A stretch of 64,000 nt of DNA, taken from assembly GCF_003590095.1 (NCBI RefSeq), contig NC_039491.1:124001-188000 (forward strand). The letters are read 5' to 3'. The notes under the pieces are model-generated. The model ran no database searches. It saw nothing but the letters and a program-made list of their open reading frames with translations, and was not told the origin of the DNA. The translations under genes and the position numbers were made by a program. Of this stretch, positions 1 to 12,800 are shown piece by piece. Origin of the DNA: Trichoplusia ni (lineage: Eukaryota; Arthropoda; Insecta; Lepidoptera; Noctuidae). Each line of letters opens with the position of its first letter. Within the stretch, counting starts at the first letter, position 1.

Positions 1-450
1 TTTCTATAAACAAGCAGAATTAAAAATAATCTAATTTCTCAAAGTATCAATTACAAAAACAAGGAACCACATTCCTGCTATAAAAATCTTCAGGTAAAGC
101 AAATACCAGAAACTAAGAATGTTCGAGTAAACTAATAAATCAGCGAGCTCTCCGCGATGTTGTAAAACGAAGTTATATCTTAGAAATCAGTTTTTTCGAT
201 GGTCTGGCGGCCGTCCAACTGCTTGGCCGGTCGCGCTTATTTCAAGAGAGATGTGTCATACTAAGTGTTGCATAGTGCTCATATTCAGCGACTCTGGATC
301 GTATCATTCGGCGACGATTGAGATTTTACGCCCTCATTATACCGTCTCCACGAAAAACATTTATTTTTAAGCTTGTCACAAGATCTGACAAATTGCCACA
401 AATTTTGTATTTATAAGTCAATACTGATGAAAATAAATGCATTGTTGCAG

Positions 451-3400
451 GCCAGAAGAAAGTAGTTTGGCCACCGGTGCCTGAAACGAACGGATACCAT
501 CAAACTCCACAGGTAGTGTATAACAATAATGATAGAACTCTATTTCACGGACCTTTCACAATGTTTTGTACATAGAGGTTGATTTAGATGCAAATGACAT
601 CACAGCTGCACATAGCAAATGCTTCACGGTGGAGGTGAACAATAATTGCATGCGAAACGAAGCTATACTTTATTCCGATGTATATTATAAGCCGCATTAT
701 CCCTACAGCAACAGAGTCCTGCGTTCTACAACAACGCGCAGCAATCCCCGGCGTCCCCTCAGCCCCAATACCAGGCCCAACCCCAGCCCCAATACCAGGC
801 CCCACCCCAGCCCCAGCCCCAGTACCAGCAACAACCTGCTTACCAGCAACCCCAGTACCACCAGCAGCCCACCTCCCCCCAGCCCCAGTACCAAGCCCCC
901 GAGTCTGAGCCCTCTTTCTGCGAGGGCAGACGTCAGGAGCCCACTGGGCTGAGCAAGCTGATCCCGGTCGGTCCCGGTGTTACCGCTCCCTACCGCCCAG
1001 GCCCGCCGTCACCCGGCATCGTGCCGCAGCCCTACCGCCAGCAGCAAAGCCGTTGGGCACCAGTACCAGCCCCTCTTTCCCCTCAGGTACCAGGATCATA
1101 TGAAGTTGGAACGTCAACGACGCCGAATAGTATTTAGCGCTATAATTGACATTGCATGCTTTTCACATTACTAATATTTGAGGTAAGTCGAGGTGTTTAC
1201 GCTGAAAATCGCTCTCATAATAAAACAAAAGCTACGCCACTATGTAACTTACACTATGTGTATACTCATTCCATCAGGGTTGTCCACTTCAAATATGTAC
1301 ATAAACATAAGTCAAAGTATAATCGAAAGAAGAATTGCAGACTAACTTCTAACAATATTGTTGTTTATACTCTTTGTGATAATCGACTCTGTTTCTTGAC
1401 AATGCGAGTAAGGACCGCAATTTCCTCACGTGTGTGGTTGTGTGTAGATCCAAGGCTCGCAGCCAGGCTACCCGGGCGCGCAGTACTCGCCACAGCCGCA
1501 GTACTCGCCCTCGTACTCCGAGCCCTCGTACCAGGCCCCACAGAAGCCCTACGAGCCTCCCCCGGCGACCATCACTCTCCGCCAGCAGCAGCCTGTTCAC
1601 CAGAAACCTCCCCCGGTGTTCGCTAGTCAACCCGCCACAGCTTCATTTCAAGGTTAGTTGGACAAATCTACTCATTTACAATACTACATAATATAAATGT
1701 ATTGTTTATTTACTACATGTCAATAAATAAGTCACGAAATAAACTCTGTTTATTGTTTGCTTATTTCTCAATAAAATATGGATCGCAAGCGTTTGGAGAT
1801 TTTCTATGATTAACTTAGTTAGCGGAACAGTTTCCTGCAACTTAGGTAGCTCGAAAATTCTTTACTAAAATTTTCGCTGGAAAAGCAACTAAAAAACAAA
1901 CTTCAGTCTTTATAACATTAGGAGGATTTTCAACGTTCACATAATTCAAAATGAGTAGGAGTAAGTTTATTTTCTTGTTATTTTAGTAAAATTTATTGCA
2001 ACGCGGATCGAGGATAGCATACACGTAGAGTAGACATTCGCGAAATAATATATGGTTGCGTAATTTTATTTGGCTTTTAGGTGCTACATGTTTTATTAGA
2101 CACAGTGTATAGTGCTAGTTATTATGGCCATCTAACTAGATTTTTGTCTTTTAAGTTTCTTTTGCGAAGATTTTCACAAAAACTGTCAACAATAATTATA
2201 TTATGAGAACTTTGTGAATCACGTGTTACAGGTATATATGAAAGCAGGAAGCTTTTTAATACGTTCAAATAAATTATGTTTTATAATAGAATGGTGAGAA
2301 CAGAAACCATTTTGTTTCTCTCAATGGCAATATCGCTGCACATAAACTCCGTACATAGGTACTAAGAAGTCGTCTGCAAACAACACCGGGGCTCACGTGT
2401 ATTGTTTTTAAAATAGCTTTTTATAGTCCGCTGTCGCCTTAGAAAAGTGACTTACGACACGTTTACACTTTTACACTATTCCAATGGTTCATATTCTTCT
2501 TTGTATGTGAAGGCATCGTCACACGTTCCGTTAATATTTGCAGCAACGTGACTGGAAACGTGGACATTTTCTGTATTTAAAATTGCATTTGGTGTCAATT
2601 GTTTTCTCTATATTATACCCATCTATATCTACGCCTGCCATTTATCTGTAGTTAATAGGCATTTGTTTCCCATTGGTCACGTCAAAAATATCTCTGATAA
2701 GAATATTTAATTAGAAGCCTATATGAAGCATAAGATTAGGACAATCAAAGCTGAAATTCATAGCATATCCCATCAAGGGATGGTATTAAACGGACAGCCT
2801 ACAATACAATCATACCTATGGCACAAATTGGGTTAAATATGCATATGCAGGCTCTCATGCATTACTTGGATAATACCCATCTACATTTCATATATCTACA
2901 TTACCCTTGTCAGAATATTACTTTACCGCAAGGATACTCCATTTTCCAAGCAAATTGGAAATGACGTGTAAAAAACAGATGATTAAGACGTAAAAGTCTG
3001 ACCAAAACTAAAGTTTTCGGGTTCATTCAAAATGTTGGTTCCATTTGCTTGCTTATTTCCAAGTCCTTTTTATGGGTATGTCGCAGTAAAACTCGTGGAG
3101 TTTAAGTTTCGATTAATTAAATTAATGAACCCACGCGATCTAGTATTACGGCTCTTGGTGCACTCGAAATGGTAATGATGGATTTAGATAAAGTATCTAG
3201 GTATGCAGTGCCTATGTATTGTGATCAATTAGGGGATCTAAATAGTGATAAGAGGACTGTAAAGTCAAAAGACGCATGTCTTGAATTAATGTAAGGAGTA
3301 ATCACAGGCTAAAAACAGTGAAGAGGAATTTCGTGATTAGACCGGCACATCTTAGAATTTTTCAAGGGTGTACCGTGTTTTAATGCACGACCGAGGCCCA

Positions 3401-6400
3401 GCTTGAAAACTCTGACATCAGCTTTTACATAGACATACGAAAACAAAAAATCCTCAAATATCGGGGAAATATTTCTCAAATCCAATTCTCTTACCTTACG
3501 TAGTGATTACTTACGTAAAGGGTGCGTGGGGTTTGATGGCAAATAGCTATCTGCTTGAAACTATTTATTATACTTGATAAATCATGTATGTAATAGGGGG
3601 TGAGAAAAAACTCAAGTAGAAAATTTGCGTGTTTAGAACTTGTTAGGCAATGGAAAAGAGGGATAAAGTTATGGAGAGTTATTAACAGAAATTATTGTAA
3701 CTATAACAATAAATAAATATTATGCTGAGGTACGGTGCTATGTATTATGCTGTGAGAAGGAATATTTATTTTACCTCCTTTCTATAAATTCGTTTGTATC
3801 TTAACCCAAATACGTACCAGATAGCATAATTCAGATTTTGTAGGTCCGAATTAATACTAGAAACCCGAAAGGTAAATCAAAAGAACGTGGCTTTAGGTTA
3901 TGTTTCATCAGTCAAGTCTTAGGTTGATTCGCAGGGCATATGTTATCATATTTTATGTACCATCTTCATACAGTGGGAAAAGCGCAAAAACTGTATATTC
4001 GGGAAATTTAATTTAATATTTAAGGAGTTCATTCGTTCAGGTATCATTAGTTGTTGCGTAACGTGTGTACTGTCTTTGCAATCTAGTACTTACACTTGGA
4101 GAAATAGGATTCGTCAAAAAGAGCTTAAATAAACATCTGTATTGGTACTATAAGTAATTTTATGTACATAGGGAAAGTGTGACATGGCCTAATTTAGTTG
4201 TGAAAATCAGACCTTCATGTTAGTATCCATTTCATTATATATTATTAAAGATGAGTAATTAAACAGGTAAATAGCCCATACAGATGAATATTATATCTCT
4301 GTGGCGCGGGGTATGTTAGGTTCCGGTTGTAGATTCCGAAAATAAATCGTGGCTCACACAAATGCTTGTCAAGCAAGAAGATCGATCTCGCAACACGACA
4401 CGCACAGTGGGTTTGGCGTGCATACATTTTATTCTTGCCCATCTTAATCGGACATCCTTTTAAAAGGACTAGTGGCTATTTCATTAAGGTAGGTAAGCCT
4501 TAAGTTGTACTTCCTCATTAATTTATAGTTATCGAATCTAATTTAAGATCACAATTAGCTAAACTTAATGCTAAACAACTGTAGCTAACCATAGTTTGCG
4601 ACAACTTTAATCGATCATAGCGCAATTAACTTTAGTTAAGCTGTAATTAATTAAATAGGGAAACTATAACTGTTGAGATGATTTAACACCTAATTGACAA
4701 TTAACAACTTGCAGTTTGTGTAATTATAGATAATAATAAATTAAATTTAATAATAAACAGTTTGGAATTACCTCTAGTGGGAAAAAATGGCAAAAATAGT
4801 AGATTTAATGTGAAATTAAGAGATTATTCAAAGCTAAACACTAGGGAGGGGTTTCTCACATATTCGATTGGATTCTTTGTAGAGATATTTATACATAATA
4901 TATATCTGATAAAGGCTAGAAACCGAAGCAATATAGCAATATGATAGGAACCACAGCAGATGTCATTTTAATGGTCCTCATTATTTTTTTCGCGCAGGAG
5001 GCATCAACATGCGTGGAGACCAGAAGTGGCCCCCGCAGTCGGTGAAGGAGGCCGTGGCCGCTGAGAACGAGGCCAGGAGACAGCTGGCCAGAGGTCCTGC
5101 CTGCAGACCGCGCAAGGTATAACTACTTATAACATTTTGAATAACATAACGTTTGAACATTTCTACATACTTTTACTTGAAGAAATGGAGCTGAATAAGA
5201 ACATGATTTGAATAAAGCTTGGTACAGCTACTTCCAAATATATTACATTCCATAAATTAAGTTTAGCGTTCAATGTGAAATAAAGGAAAATGTGTTTGAA
5301 ATTATTTTAACTGATTTCAAAAGAAGGCCGTCGAGAAAAAGTGGCTTCTCTACAAAAAATTGTAGTTGTTTGAAATGAAACCTATGAAATCCGTAAAAGT
5401 AGTTTCATTTCAATGTCTAACATTCGCGTAAACCTAAGAAACCACTATGTAGTTGTTTGATTGTAGAGCGGAGTGATCTGAAATCAATTGTGTGCTATTT
5501 TAAAATTTATCTAATGAACTCCTATTAGGTTGTAGGTTTTTTTTCTTATTCGACTTCATCGCCTCAATTTCTATACATAAGTATGCACTTCTGCAACAAG
5601 TTTCAGGATGAAGGTTCACGAAGTTAACCATGGTGTGAGCAGCCTAAAAAAATGCTAAAATTATAAAATTTAAATAGTAACAAAAGTGCATGCTGTATAT
5701 ATTTACTATATTATGCACCTTTTTGCTTTAAATGCACATTATATTACCGAATCGACAAATTGCTTTTTTTAATAGTCTACCATCAGACGTTGTCCCTTTT
5801 TTTCTCTTCTTATTAATTATATTAAGGTCTGTGAAATTTTGTTACTAAAATCTTGAATTTAAATAAAAAACGATGAAAGTAACAAGGCGCACATTATTCT
5901 TTGACTAATTAAAAAAATGATAATTTTCCGATCACGATACCACGATCCATTGTTAGGTTAATTGTATAATATTAAAAAAGTAGAATAATAAATTCAAAAT
6001 TTTAATCCAGTGTTGCATTACTTGCAATTGTTTCTTACGGCACGACTTGAAGATTGATGGATTGAACGAAATGAAGTGTTGAACGAACCATTGTCTGTTT
6101 TAGCTGCGCCAATATACGCTTGCAGAATTAGTTGGGATCAACGACGCCTAGGCGTCGGTCCCTCAGTCCGTACGTAGTGTACGTAGGCGGACTTTAATGC
6201 GTCAGGTGTAAGTGTCGCCGTTTGGGTCATAGTGCTATTATATGTTTGGACAAACTTTCCATTAACAGATCTCGGCACTTGGTGAAGGGCAACCCTAGCA
6301 CTGTTAGTCGCGAGCACTCACTCGCGTTAGTAGGCTTTGCTGTATTCTATTTTTGTATTCGTATACAATTCTAAACTTAACAGTTTTTATTTTTTTTATT

Positions 6401-7107
6401 ATTGTAACACTTGACATGTGAAGTGTTGCCAGGCGTAAACTTTCTTGATTTTCACGAATATTCAATAAGACAATTGTAGTTTGTTGCTGAAATATTACTC
6501 GTATTGCATCAAGCGTTTAGCTATTTTACCGACAGAAGCTTATATTATTCTTTAATATTGGTTCAAGCAATTTATTCGCAAAGAGTTCTGTTTAGAATTG
6601 TATACCTTCATCACGAATTCATGTAATAGACTAAAATATCACATTTTACATTACGAAAATCACTTTTTATTTCTACAAGCTTTGCGAAGTAGAAGAGTCT
6701 AGTATTAAGTGCATGGAAAACTGTGGATTATACTATCCACGTGAATACACAGTAAACTGAAGATTAACTTTTTAAATGTTAAAATATTAATTCTATAATT
6801 TGTCTGTTATTTTAGAACCATTAAACAGACTCAGAGAAAAATCTATTTGATATAGACTACATTGAACATCTACAATAATACAATTGACTTGGATGTAGCA
6901 CTTCAAGGCTCTAAAAACCTGGGTAAAAAAATCAGGTGGGAAAATACATTAAGAAACGGTACGCTTAATTTTGAGCTTTATTCGCAGGTAAACAAGGACT
7001 ACTCTACCTTCTTCGCGCAGCACGCGCTGTCGCACAACTACCCCGGGTACCGCGCGCCGCCCGGCACGCAGCACTACGACGACAACTCGGGCCGATCTTC
7101 GTACTAA
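451..7107 (+). CDS. Zasp-type (PDZ/ZM family) Z-disc protein, 3' part only
   Basis: Five exons join in phase: 451-512, 709-1086, 1448-1652, 4998-5116 and 6988-7107 (stop TAA). The first encodes a short stretch with VVWPPVPE. The second and third are a low-complexity Pro/Gln/Tyr region with repeated QPQYQ and SPQPQYSP units. The last two encode a compact, non-repetitive tail with GDQKWPPQSVKEA, LARGPACRPRK, VNKDYSTFFAQHAL and YRAPPGTQHY. I associate that tail with insect Zasp proteins that carry a PDZ domain and ZM motif, most like Zasp66. These proteins bind alpha-actinin and organise muscle Z-discs (family knowledge). The PDZ domain and start codon must lie left of position 1, so the gene is partial here. 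The large introns 1653-4997 and 5117-6987 hold AT-rich sequence and one decayed SINE. Which Zasp paralogue this is remains uncertain. Confidence 0.62.
4340..4430 (-). repeat. Decayed tRNA-derived SINE copy
   Basis: Read on the minus strand, this intronic stretch matches, with many changes, the better copies at 8,040-8,206 and 20,283-20,468: a CCAAACCCAC core, a damaged B-box region and the AAGCATTTGTGTG segment. It lies in the Zasp-like gene's intron 1653-4997. Confidence 0.5.
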
Positions 7108-7910
7108 ACTAGATCTTAGTAGTAACTAACATGCCTATCACAAGAATATACGTCAAGCAAGAAGTCACTTGTAACGCCAACGAATATTCTCAATCAAATT
7201 CAATTTACTTTGTTGACGACTCGAATGGATAAGTGTCTACAACAGAATGGGGGCAAAACATTTTGTAGCGTCAACAAAAACACCATCATCTCATCAAGTA
7301 GGTAAACATCAATCAATTTAATTGGTTAGCATAAAGCGCGGAGATTTGTAGTACTTGTATAGACTTTAAGTGTTAAAGTCTTGAGGCATGTACGGATCGG
7401 TACTTAATCGTAGGTTTAATATATTTATAACCATTAATTAGAATTTAAGTAAATATAACATAAAAAAAAACAAAAAAAAAATTACATTGTTCGTTCAATT
7501 CATGTCACTCTAAAACTTTATACCATTGTTATCGTAATTCTCATTGTTTTCTGTGTAAATGTGCGGCTTTATATATTGCGAACGCATCCGAAAGTTGCTT
7601 CTTGTAACTGTAAATAATGCTCAATTACCAATGTCATAAACAGACTTTTTTAATTGGAAAAACCTTGCAATGAAATGTATATAAACTACAAAATTAACCT
7701 ACTCATAAGAAAGAAGTGTTTATGAAATTGGCTATAGTAAAATTCAATGCTTTTGCCAAACTATAGATATGTATAACATTAACAAAATTGGCTGAGCTTA
7801 CGTACCTACTAGTCATGAATACGATTATTTTTGTATATAAAATGTTAAATGCCCTTATGATTTGGTATTTCACTATATAATTATATTTTAAATTAAATAA
7901 ATTATGTAAA
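7108..7910 (+). terminator. 3' UTR and poly(A) signal of the Zasp-like gene
   Basis: After the stop at 7105-7107 the sequence is AT-rich and non-coding. A canonical AATAAA at 7896-7901 is the best candidate for the transcript end. An earlier A-rich tract near 7461-7480 is not a canonical signal. Confidence 0.5.
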
Positions 7911-8039
7911 ATGCCAGTTTTTGTTTTTATTTTAGACTACCCTGCAACTTAAACTCAACGGCTGAAAGAAATTGTAATCTCAATGCAATGTAGTTAACAC
8001 TAGTAGTGAGATTTTTGATTTTAAGAAACGACCCACAGT

Positions 8040-8206
8040 AATGTATTTACAGTGTCGTGGGGTGTTTTACAAACATACAAATAACGTTCACAACAAACAT
8101 TAGTGGATCACACAAAATGCTTTTCCTACGCGGGGATCGAACCCGCGACACGTCGCACTCGGTGGGTTTGGCGTGGTGACCTCAACCACTCGGCTAACCG
8201 TGCAGT
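8040..8206 (-). repeat. tRNA-derived SINE with both pol III boxes
   Basis: On the minus strand there is an A-box-like GGTTAGCCGAGTGGTTGAGG at about 8181-8200 and an exact B-box-like GGTTCGATCCCC at 8133-8144, followed by a non-tRNA body (AAGCATTTTGTGTGATCCAC). The ends of the tRNA-like head cannot pair as an acceptor stem, so this is a SINE rather than a tRNA gene. It sits between the convergent 3' ends of the Zasp-like and HERC4 genes. Confidence 0.75.
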
Positions 8207-8557
8207 CGTAATATCATACTTCACTTCAGAATTCGATCTACAGAAATTCGAAGCATTATTGTCGCACGTCTAGCGCTGTCACGGTGTAGCCTGTCCAACA
8301 TACATCAAGGTAGGAAGTCGGTTCGTTTCTTCCAAATTGTATTAATTAAAATTCGGCCCACAAAGCTGCACAACCAAATTCAATTCTCAATTTAATTAAT
8401 TTACCCAGAGTCAGCCTTTGCACTCAAAGGAAATACTGTGACCTGCTATAGATATAAATTCATAGAACTAGAGAATTTTGGAAAATAATCCACCAAAATG
8501 TTTAACATCATCAACTTGATCAATACAAAACCAGGACTTTACTTTAAGATATCTTGC

Positions 8558-9857
8558 TTTTATTAATAAATTGGCTTACTTTTTTTGTAGGTGGTTTTGA
8601 ATTATAATGAGATGATTTAAAAAAAATAATATGGCTATTATGGGGGGTACAATAAAACGTCATTTGTGTATGAAAATATTATATTATCATACATTACATA
8701 CATCGTGTACAAACCACGCCGAGTACCTAGTGAGGTGCACTCATAAATGCTTCAAAACAATAACAGCAATCTAGCCAAGCTACGTACAATACAAATATGT
8801 ACAACATGTACAATTTATAACAAATCAGAGTAACAATTACAAAAAGCAGTAGTATTGTCGCCGAATGTAATGAATGGTAATATCTTAATATCACATAGGA
8901 AGCCGTTGTATGTACAAACCGTTACGGCTGCTGTCCGCGGCCGCGCATCTATAATAACCAACAATAACAATATTGAGCTCGGCTGCTAGGCGATCCGGCG
9001 GCGACGGGTCGTGAGGACCTAGCCCAGCCACTTCTTATTCACTACACACCATACGGACACAGGTGTCGGCTCATTATAGAATGTCGGAAGAACATAACAT
9101 AAGCGAATCTGCTTTATGACCTTTCAACATTACTGGTTTCGGTTGTCAATTAAACTGTTCATAAAATGAACATGGCAGACAACCCTAGATTTATATTAAT
9201 GAAATGAATTCTTAAAATATTATTTCCCCCCTTTCATCTAATAGAATTATTTCTTTAAAAATATATAAGTTACATTTATCACATTATTATGCTTTAAATA
9301 GTGAACATAAATGCAAACATTAAACAATGTATTCATGGATTCAATAAATAAAACGTTAAATTATATAAAAAAACTTGCGTAAAGTAACTGATTTATTACA
9401 CTAGAACAATATATAAATAACAGGATTATTGATAGTCTGGAAAGGCACCAAGAGTATACTAGCAAATCACTATATCAATTTATCTGACGAACATTCGGGT
9501 GTTAGGACTATCCTGATTATAAATAATGCAAAAAGATATTCAACAATCATTAATTAAAACATTACGCTAATGGACTTCAGCGAGAACAAGGCATCGATTC
9601 CGCGTGTACTTGGAATTTATCGTAAAAAGCGATAAAAAAAACAGATATCTCACTATCAGACTGGAATCTCGACGGAAATGACAAAGCTTAGCTTGCCCGA
9701 TTATGTCAACCACACTAGAAGATTTACCTATTAAACAATGTTCCTGGCTCTGAGTTCGAAGTACGGGTAATAATTGCTGGCCCAGTCCGCTGGGAGTTCC
9801 CCCCGACAGTGAGCAGTACGCATGTAGACAAGCGTGTCGCGTGGAGCGGCGCGAGCC
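8558..9857 (-). other. Probable 3' UTR of HERC4
   Basis: This non-coding stretch follows the HERC4 stop codon on the minus strand. Minus-strand AATAAA signals (TTTATT on the plus strand) occur at 9392-9397 and 8558-8563, so the transcript may end near either. A GC-richer patch at about 8,930-9,060 stands out from the AT-rich surroundings. No open frame here looks like a protein. Confidence 0.4.
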
Positions 9858-12800
9858 TCATACGAGGGAGAAGCCTTGCGTCTGCTGGATGGCCTGCAGC
9901 AGGTGGTACTTGAGCCGCTCCTTGGTCTTGTAGCGCGGCAGGTCCAGCAGGTTGAAGCACGTGTGGGCTACCGGGAAGTACCTGTCGTCTGCTACGGCCT
10001 GGATTCTTATCTATATTCATAAAAAATCGCTATTAGTTTACACAGTTGAAAATAAAAGCGACGTCTTGAACATAGTTTCAGTGAATCCCCTAAAACCTTT
10101 ACCTACACCTCAAACTCTTTGTCCTTCCCATTGTCCTTCTCCTCCACCTCCTCCTTCATCATCCCTTAGCATTTTATCATAAGTCATACCCCGATTATTT
10201 ATTCATTAGATTGTTAAAAATACTCTTGATACTTACTTTAATATCCCTCATTCCCTGTATCGGTACACGGTCGCTGCCAGTCAAAAATAAAAGGAATTTT
10301 TTCTTGTCTTCAAGCGGCAGCTCGTGAAACGTTTCCCAGAACCATCTGAAACATTATTATAGATGAACTCCTGAAAACTAGGACTAACAAACTAAAAATA
10401 CAAACGAAAACCGCCCTTTACTTAGCTCCGTGTGGCGAGCGTATTCTTTGTTTGTGCTAAATCATAGAAAATGCATAAAATAAATGAAAATTACCTGATC
10501 TGTGGATCACCCGCTGTATAACCGTTTTTATATTCACAATTGCTCTCGAACACTTCCCAGTCGTACTCCTCATTGCCCATCACAACTGACATCATTTCAT
10601 GAGATCTAAATAGTTTTATTATTCTGCCGCCACAAACCTGAAGATGAGTACCAATATTAAAACGATGGCAAATACTTTTATATAAATCGTTCTTTAAATT
10701 TTGAAATTGAATTTTACAAAGTTCTCTTCTAGCTTTTTAAGCAGTAACTTTTAACCTTCACACTCGTAAGTAAACCGTTCTAAAATAATCAGATCCGTCC
10801 CAAGAAAGTTATAAACTAAACAACTTCATCATTAATTTAGAACTTCAATACATAATACGGAGCTATACTAGACGCCATATTTTTCTCCTAGAATTAGACT
10901 AGGACCCCTTGAATCTTATCGAGCTGAAGTATCTTTTAACTTCAAGAAGCCAAATATTCTTCTGGACATATTAATATACAACACATTTATCTACCTCACC
11001 TTCTGAAACCCTTGATTAAAGGCCTTAAACTGGTTCTCGACGGACTTGTTGAGCAGGAAGTCGACGTACAGCTCGACGTACTCCTGCTTGTTCTCGTGCG
11101 TCACGGGCAGGTTCTCGCCGTTCTCCTTCAGCGGGTGTACGTGAATCTGACCGAACACTTCCGTGTTCACAGCGAAACATAAGCTGAATACCTGCAGGGG
11201 AAAAAGGATAGCAAAATTAGCCCCGTATTAAATTGGCGGAGAGCAGGCCATGTGAAGTACTTATGGTCATTGAAGCAGACGAGTTCTGGGTGGAAATCAT
11301 GAATCAGCAGTTTTTTTTTATTCTTTATTGGATGATATAATTTAAGCCCCACAAAATCGTCATCACGTCATCACCAGCAATTGTGAATCAATTACTCATT
11401 TAGGGCTTGGGAATTTAAGACAAGTTCAAGGCTATTCCATAAACACTACTTTAATCGAGCTTCGTATAGTATTAAGCTCGCAACAAACAATGCCAGCCCA
11501 ATGCTTCTTAGGAGTATATGCCCTTATAAGCTTACAATGAAATAAACGCTTTTGCATGCACAGTAAAATAAATTATTATGTTCAGTAAGATCTAAACCCA
11601 CTTACGTCTTCAACATCTTCATCGGGATACTCCAACAAGCTTTTCAGACTATTAGCGAGCGTTGGATACAAGTCAGAGAGGTCATCCAACATAACTGCCT
11701 CCTCCAATAACTTCTTGTATAAAACCAAAGGAAACGGAACGTAGATTATAATCGAATTGTATATAGCAAGACCATAAATGGCACCTGGAAATGGTAATAT
11801 TTCAATTAGTGATGATTCTTACAAGGTCAGGAAAGGCAGAAAACTCGTTTTCTGTAAGACTAATCAAAAGTTTTTCAATAATTTGGTAATTTTATGATTT
11901 GTGCTATAGGTAAGTATTATGAGCAATGATCGTAGATCAATAGGCTTGTATATTTGTCAACAGATTAAATTGGACTTTCAGAAGTTAGTGGAAAATTAAT
12001 TAACGAGCAAAGTGATTCGTAAATGATTTACTAACTTACAATTTTTTATCATCGGTGAAAATATGTAGAAAATAAATATGTTATTATACAGCGGCACCAA
12101 AACGTATGTACACAGATTCAAATACAAATAAATAATTATAACGACTTTCCAAAGAGAGACTAATGATGGTAAGTAGCTTAGCTTCTATATTATTTTTTAA
12201 TATTAATGATGCATAAACTCTCCAGGGCTAAGCTTAATGTGTAAAACTAATGTATTCATTTCAAAATATGGGTTGTTTAGCTTATTGAAAATTTACTCTA
12301 CACTCTCAACTTGTGAAATAAATGAACTAAACTATTAACAGCGAGATATCGGTAGCATAACGAATCAGGGGAGTACCGTCGTGTCTACCGTCAAGTAATA
12401 TAATTGTGGGTCTAGACAGCACAATAAAGGGCATAGAGCTTATGCCCTTTATTGAGCTGTCATACTTCACACCTATAATAATATTACTTTTAGACATGGT
12501 GGTAGACCCTCAATAGTTCCGTGAAGTTTATCTAATAAGCCGTAGCTAAGAATGTTTGCGAGTATCATATTACAGATCAACACACATCATTTCAATGCGA
12601 ACGCACATATCTGAAGGACTCTACTGCAGCTATATCGTTCTAAATACTAATAGTGAGTAATATCAGCTTACCAATCAGGTAATACATGACGTCATCCTCG
12701 AAGGGGTTGTTCGAGAACCATATCATGTTAGTTTCCTCTGACTGCTTGAACATGCCGTACACGGGGTCAAAGATCTCCTTCAGCAGTAGTAAGAAGAACT

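Noticed and set aside
566..952. Ser/Pro/Thr-rich open frame on the plus strand
   Set aside because: It is a shifted frame over the real Pro/Gln/Tyr exon 709-1086 and starts inside an intron.
8116..8206. Possible tRNA gene on the minus strand
   Set aside because: A- and B-box matches are good, but the ends do not pair as an acceptor stem and the sequence continues into a shared SINE body.
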